A DNA stretch of 64,000 nt from Ereboglobus sp. (GTDB taxonomy: Bacteria > Verrucomicrobiota > Verrucomicrobiia > Opitutales > Opitutaceae). The stretch lies in contig JARKRC010000027.1 in assembly GCA_029974595.1 (NCBI GenBank), positions 1 through 64,000 on the forward strand, given 5' to 3'. This document shows positions 60,696 to 64,000 of this stretch, piece after piece. A program made the translations under genes and the position numbers. The notes under the pieces were generated by a model. It had not been told where the DNA came from. It saw only the letters and a program-made list of their open reading frames with translations, and made no database searches. Numbering within the stretch: the first letter of the stretch is position 1; every line of letters begins with the position of its first letter.

Positions 60696-62933
60696 ATGAT
60701 TGTCGGCGTCCATCCACTCGCAGGCTTTGACAAGCTCCTGCACTACCGCGTGCCGGAGGGCTTGCGCGCACACATGCAGGTGGGGTCGCTCGTGCGCGTG
60801 CCGATCGTCAACCGCATGCACCTCGGCATCGTGGGCGCGATCGGCGCGCCGTCGGATTTTCCGGCGGACAGGCTCAAAAACGTCGTGGAGCTGCTGCATC
60901 CGTTTCCCGCGCTGACGCCGGACCTGCTCTCGCTCGCCCGCTGGATGGCGGCCTATTACGCGTGCGGCCTCGATGCGATCATCGAAACCATGCTGCCCGC
61001 GTCCGTGCGCAACGGCGCGGGTCTCAAGACCGAGCGGCAGCTCTCGCTCGTCCGCCGCCTCGACGTGCCGGAACTCGAAACGCTCAACCGCCGCGCGCCG
61101 CAGCAGGCGAAGCTGTATGCGTTCCTCGCGCAGCAGTTCAAGCCGCAGCGCAAGACGCTCGTGCTTTCGCGGCTGGGCATCACCGCCGCCGTTTCCAACG
61201 CGCTTGTGAAGCGTGGCATCATTCGCGAGGACGAGCGCCGCATCGAGCGCGTCGCCTATGCCGACGACTGGGCCGCCGGCGAAATCGTCGCCGCGCTTCC
61301 GCCCGCGCTCAACACCGAGCAGCGCGCCGCGTCGGACGCAATGGCGGCGGCATTGAAGGAGGGCACCTTTGGCGTCTCGCTCCTGCACGGCATCACCGGC
61401 TCCGGGAAAACGGAAATCTACCTGCACGCCATCCACGACGCGCTGGAGGCCGGCGGCGGCGTGATTTTTCTCGTGCCCGAGGTCGCGCTCACGCCGCAGA
61501 CCGTCGCACGCCTGCGCGGACGGCTCGAGGCGCTCATCCCGCAGCACGGCGCGGTCGTCTGGCACAGCCATCTTTCGGATGGCGAGCGGCTCGACGGCTG
61601 GCTCGCGCTTGCCACGGGTGAAAAACGCATCGTGGTCGGCGCGCGTTCCGCCATTTTTGCGCCCGTGCAAAACCTGCGCCTCATCGTCGTGGACGAGGAG
61701 CACGAACCCGCCTACAAGCAGGACGAGACGCCGCGCTACCACGGGCGCGATGTCGCGGTGATGCGCGCCAAGCTCGCCGGGGCGCACTGTCTGCTCGGCT
61801 CGGCCACGCCCTCGCTCGAATCGTTTCTCAACGCGCAAAACGGACGCTACCGGCTCCTGCAACTCACGCAGCGCATCGACTCGCGCAAACTCCCCGACAT
61901 CGACATCGTGGACATGCGAATCGAGATCATGCGCGCGCGCGGCCTGACCACGCTCTCGCGGCGGCTCGTGGACGCGATGCGCGACCGCCACGAGAAACGC
62001 GAGCAGACCATCCTGTTCATCAACCGGCGCGGCTATTCGTCGAGCATGCTGTGCTCGGAGTGCGGGCACGTCGAATCGTGCGAGCATTGCAGCATCGCCA
62101 TGACGTATCACCGGCACGACGAACGGCTGCGCTGCCACCTATGCGGCGCGGAGCGGCCCGCGCCCGTGCGCTGCCCGAAATGCGGCTCGATAAAAATCCG
62201 CTGGCGCGGGCTCGGCACGCAGCGCGTCGAGGAGGCCGTGAAGCGCGTGCTCCCGCACGCCCGTATCGAACGGATGGATACGGATGCGATGACGAAAAAA
62301 AACCGCTTCCGCGAGGTGCTCGCCCAATTCCGCGCTGGCAAGATCGACGTGCTTGTGGGCACGCAGATGATCGGCAAGGGTCTCGATTTCCCAAATGTCA
62401 CGCTGGTCGGCCTGGTGGATGCGGACATCTCAATGCACGTGCCGGATTTTCGCGCCAACGAGCGCACGTTCCAGCTGCTCGTGCAGGTGGCGGGGCGCGC
62501 CGGGCGCGGCGATCGCGCGGGCGAGGTCGTCGTGCAGACGTTCACGCCGCAAGCCGACGCGATCCAGTTTTCACGCCATGCCGATTACGCGGGGTTTGCG
62601 GCGGGCGAACTGAAGGTCCGGCAGGATTTCCGTTATCCGCCCTACCGGCATTTGATCCAGCATGTGTTTCGCGGGCCGAATCCCGAAAAGCTGCAATTTT
62701 TCGCCGAGCAATGGGCGCGCAAAGTCGAGCAGGCGCTTGGAAATCTGGTCGAGCTGCGCGGCCCCGCGCCGTCGCCGATTGAAAAAATAAAGGACGAATA
62801 CCGCTACCAACTCTGGTATTTCACGGCGCAGGTGACGAAGGTCGTGGCCGAACTCACGAAATTGCGCGCGGAGTTTGCCTGGCCCGACGATATGATCCAG
62901 GTGATCGACGTGGACCCCGTGAGCCTGATGTAG
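60696..62933 (+). CDS. priA: Primosomal protein N', replication restart helicase
   Basis: 745 residues starting MIVGVHPLAGFDKLLHYRVP; a GTG directly before the ATG (60693) is an alternative. Domains are the N-terminal 3'-binding domain and winged helix, helicase lobe 1 with Walker A HGITGSGKTEIYL and DEEH box VVDEEHEPAYKQ, a zinc-binding cluster (LCSECGHVESCEHC, LRCHLCG, VRCPKCGS) and lobe 2 with GTQMIGKGLDFPNVTLVG and VAGRAGRG. It reloads the replisome at stalled forks. It is not part of the saccharide operon. Confidence 0.97.
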   Translation: MIVGVHPLAGFDKLLHYRVPEGLRAHMQVGSLVRVPIVNRMHLGIVGAIGAPSDFPADRLKNVVELLHPFPALTPDLLSLARWMAAYYACGLDAIIETMLPASVRNGAGLKTERQLSLVRRLDVPELETLNRRAPQQAKLYAFLAQQFKPQRKTLVLSRLGITAAVSNALVKRGIIREDERRIERVAYADDWAAGEIVAALPPALNTEQRAASDAMAAALKEGTFGVSLLHGITGSGKTEIYLHAIHDALEAGGGVIFLVPEVALTPQTVARLRGRLEALIPQHGAVVWHSHLSDGERLDGWLALATGEKRIVVGARSAIFAPVQNLRLIVVDEEHEPAYKQDETPRYHGRDVAVMRAKLAGAHCLLGSATPSLESFLNAQNGRYRLLQLTQRIDSRKLPDIDIVDMRIEIMRARGLTTLSRRLVDAMRDRHEKREQTILFINRRGYSSSMLCSECGHVESCEHCSIAMTYHRHDERLRCHLCGAERPAPVRCPKCGSIKIRWRGLGTQRVEEAVKRVLPHARIERMDTDAMTKKNRFREVLAQFRAGKIDVLVGTQMIGKGLDFPNVTLVGLVDADISMHVPDFRANERTFQLLVQVAGRAGRGDRAGEVVVQTFTPQADAIQFSRHADYAGFAAGELKVRQDFRYPPYRHLIQHVFRGPNPEKLQFFAEQWARKVEQALGNLVELRGPAPSPIEKIKDEYRYQLWYFTAQVTKVVAELTKLRAEFAWPDDMIQVIDVDPVSLM

Positions 62934-62951
62934 GCGGAGCCAACGCCGTTT

Positions 62952-63395
62952 TTACTTCGGGTTGTCGATCTTATTGATGCGGGCGATGTGGCGGCCGCCT
63001 TCGAACTCGGTGGCGAGCCACACTTTCACGATGCGCAGCGCCTCGTCCTCGCTGATCGTGCGCTGGCCGATGGAGAGCACGTTGCCGTCGTTGTGCGAGC
63101 GGTTCCAGATGGCGACTTGCTCCGTCCAGCACAGGCCGCAGCGGACGCCTTTCACGCGGTTTGCGACGATGGCCTCGCCGTTGCCCGAGCCGCCAAGCAC
63201 GATGCCGCGCTCGTATTCGCCGCGCGCCACGGCCTCGGCCACCGGGCGGATGAAATCCGGATAATCGCACGATTCCTCGGAATGCGTTCCGAAGTCGCGC
63301 ACGGTGTGGCCGTTGGCGAGGAGCATGGCCTTGATGGCCTCCTTGTATTTGAATCCCGCGTGATCGGAGCCGATGGCGATCTGGAATGTTTTCAT
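62952..63395 (-). CDS. rpiB: Ribose-5-phosphate isomerase B
   Basis: 147 residues starting MKTFQIAIGSDHAGFKYKE. It interconverts ribose 5-phosphate and ribulose 5-phosphate. Landmarks are IGSDHAGF, DYPDFIRPVAEAV, GIVLGGSGNGEAIVANRVKGVRCGLC and HNDGNVLSIGQRTI. The usual Cys of the GSGxG..CGTG segment is Ser here (GGSGNGEAI), a change found in part of the RpiB/LacAB family where another residue serves as base. The frame is open upstream, but the added residues are not RpiB-like. Convergent with priA. Confidence 0.95.
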   Translation of the reverse strand: MKTFQIAIGSDHAGFKYKEAIKAMLLANGHTVRDFGTHSEESCDYPDFIRPVAEAVARGEYERGIVLGGSGNGEAIVANRVKGVRCGLCWTEQVAIWNRSHNDGNVLSIGQRTISEDEALRIVKVWLATEFEGGRHIARINKIDNPK

Positions 63396-63496
63396 GGACG
63401 CGTTTGGCAAATTATTTGAACCTGCTGTTGATTGATCTGTCCTAATCGAGGAGCTTTTCCCGACACAGTAAAACATATTTCCAAAAGGCAACTCTT

Positions 63497-63922
63497 ATGA
63501 AAATCCAAAACAGCCTTGGCGCCGCATTTTTGGGACTCGCGATCATTCTTGTTGCAGGTTGCTCGACGACATCGAGCCGCATTTCGAAAAACCAGCAGCT
63601 TTTTGACACCTATCCAGCCGCCGTGCAGGCCAACATCCGCGCTGGCAAGATCGACATAGGCTATGCGCCCGAAATGGTCATGATGGCGCTCGGCGAACCC
63701 GACCGCCGCTACACACGCACGACGGAGCACGGCGCATCCGAAGTGTGGGCCTACAGGTCAAAAGCCCCCGCGCTCAGCTTCGGCCTCGGCCTCGGTGGAG
63801 GCGGCGGGCACACGGCGGTCGGCACCGGCGTCGGCATCACGACGGGCGGCGATCGCTCGGACGACAGGATGCGGGTCATTTTTGAAGGCGGCAAAGTCAC
63901 CGCCTTGGAACAAGTCAAGTGA
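63497..63922 (+). CDS. Small lipoprotein of the SmpA/OmlA-like type
   Basis: 141 residues. A lipobox (ILVAGC, Cys at about 22) follows a basic, hydrophobic signal sequence, so the protein is lipid-anchored. IRAGKIDIGYAPEMVMMALGEPDRRYTRTTEHGASEVWAYRS fits the small alpha/beta fold of SmpA/BamE-like lipoproteins. A glycine-rich insertion (LGLGGGGGHTAVGTGVGITTGGD) lies near the C-terminus. It diverges from rpiB. The last 78 bp of the window show nothing recognisable. Confidence 0.85.
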   Translation: MKIQNSLGAAFLGLAIILVAGCSTTSSRISKNQQLFDTYPAAVQANIRAGKIDIGYAPEMVMMALGEPDRRYTRTTEHGASEVWAYRSKAPALSFGLGLGGGGGHTAVGTGVGITTGGDRSDDRMRVIFEGGKVTALEQVK

Positions 63923-64000
63923 CCGCATCCGGCCTGTCATTTTATAGCAATACAACCTGTGGCCCGTCCGGAACTTATATAATCCATTACGACCTGCTTT

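Overview
The window looks like a chromosomal segment of a GC-rich, plant-polysaccharide-degrading member of the Opitutaceae (Verrucomicrobiota). This is an inference from gene content and protein style: a large TonB-dependent receptor without a SusD partner, a giant autotransporter-repeat protein, LacI regulators, GH29/GH127/GH43 glycosidases, weak Shine-Dalgarno signals and many N-terminal signal peptides. I could not run a database search, so the family assignment is tentative.

Layout. 1-240 holds the trailer end of a CRISPR array. 350-3850 (minus strand) carries pdxJ, acpS, a small membrane-anchored protein and a GH29 alpha-L-fucosidase. 3950-6960 has a VC0807-type membrane protein convergent with a TRIC channel gene that is translationally coupled to a rhomboid protease. 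7470-11680 is a nucleoside/ribose operon: a LacI regulator, nucleoside hydrolase, GRP-type sugar permease and ribokinase. 12290-14330 is a GH127-like enzyme. 14550-29030 is mostly housekeeping: citrate synthase, a Wzc-like tyrosine autokinase, glycyl-tRNA synthetase, tRNA-Pro, a LysM protein, a NUDIX hydrolase, an OPT transporter, dCMP deaminase, a DEAD/DEVD RNA helicase, a PocR/AraC regulator and ribulose-phosphate epimerase. 29060-33290 holds TPR proteins, an XRE regulator, MetY and an atypical Fur-family protein.

33400-60610 is the main accessory region. A TonB-dependent receptor and a 2311-residue autotransporter point left. A divergent LacI-family gene is followed rightward by four oxidoreductases (MDR, two Gfo/Idh/MocA, quinone-oxidoreductase type), a 1680-residue protein with a barrel-like module, a GH43 module and a sialidase-like module, an MFS permease, a small secreted protein, a beta-helix/GH43 protein, and a stand-alone paralogue of the first module of the large protein. 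I read it as a saccharide capture, cleavage, import and oxidation locus, probably under the LacI-family regulator, with TTTTC/GAAAA palindromes in both flanking promoter regions. The window closes with priA, rpiB and a small lipoprotein.

The most unusual points are: the transporter 5' end duplicated and fused to the front of the nucleoside hydrolase gene; the multimodular enzyme whose modules are joined by the same linker used twice and whose first module is duplicated downstream; a composite palindrome with perfect 39-bp arms between two convergent genes; and several intergenic inverted repeats that look like dispersed elements.
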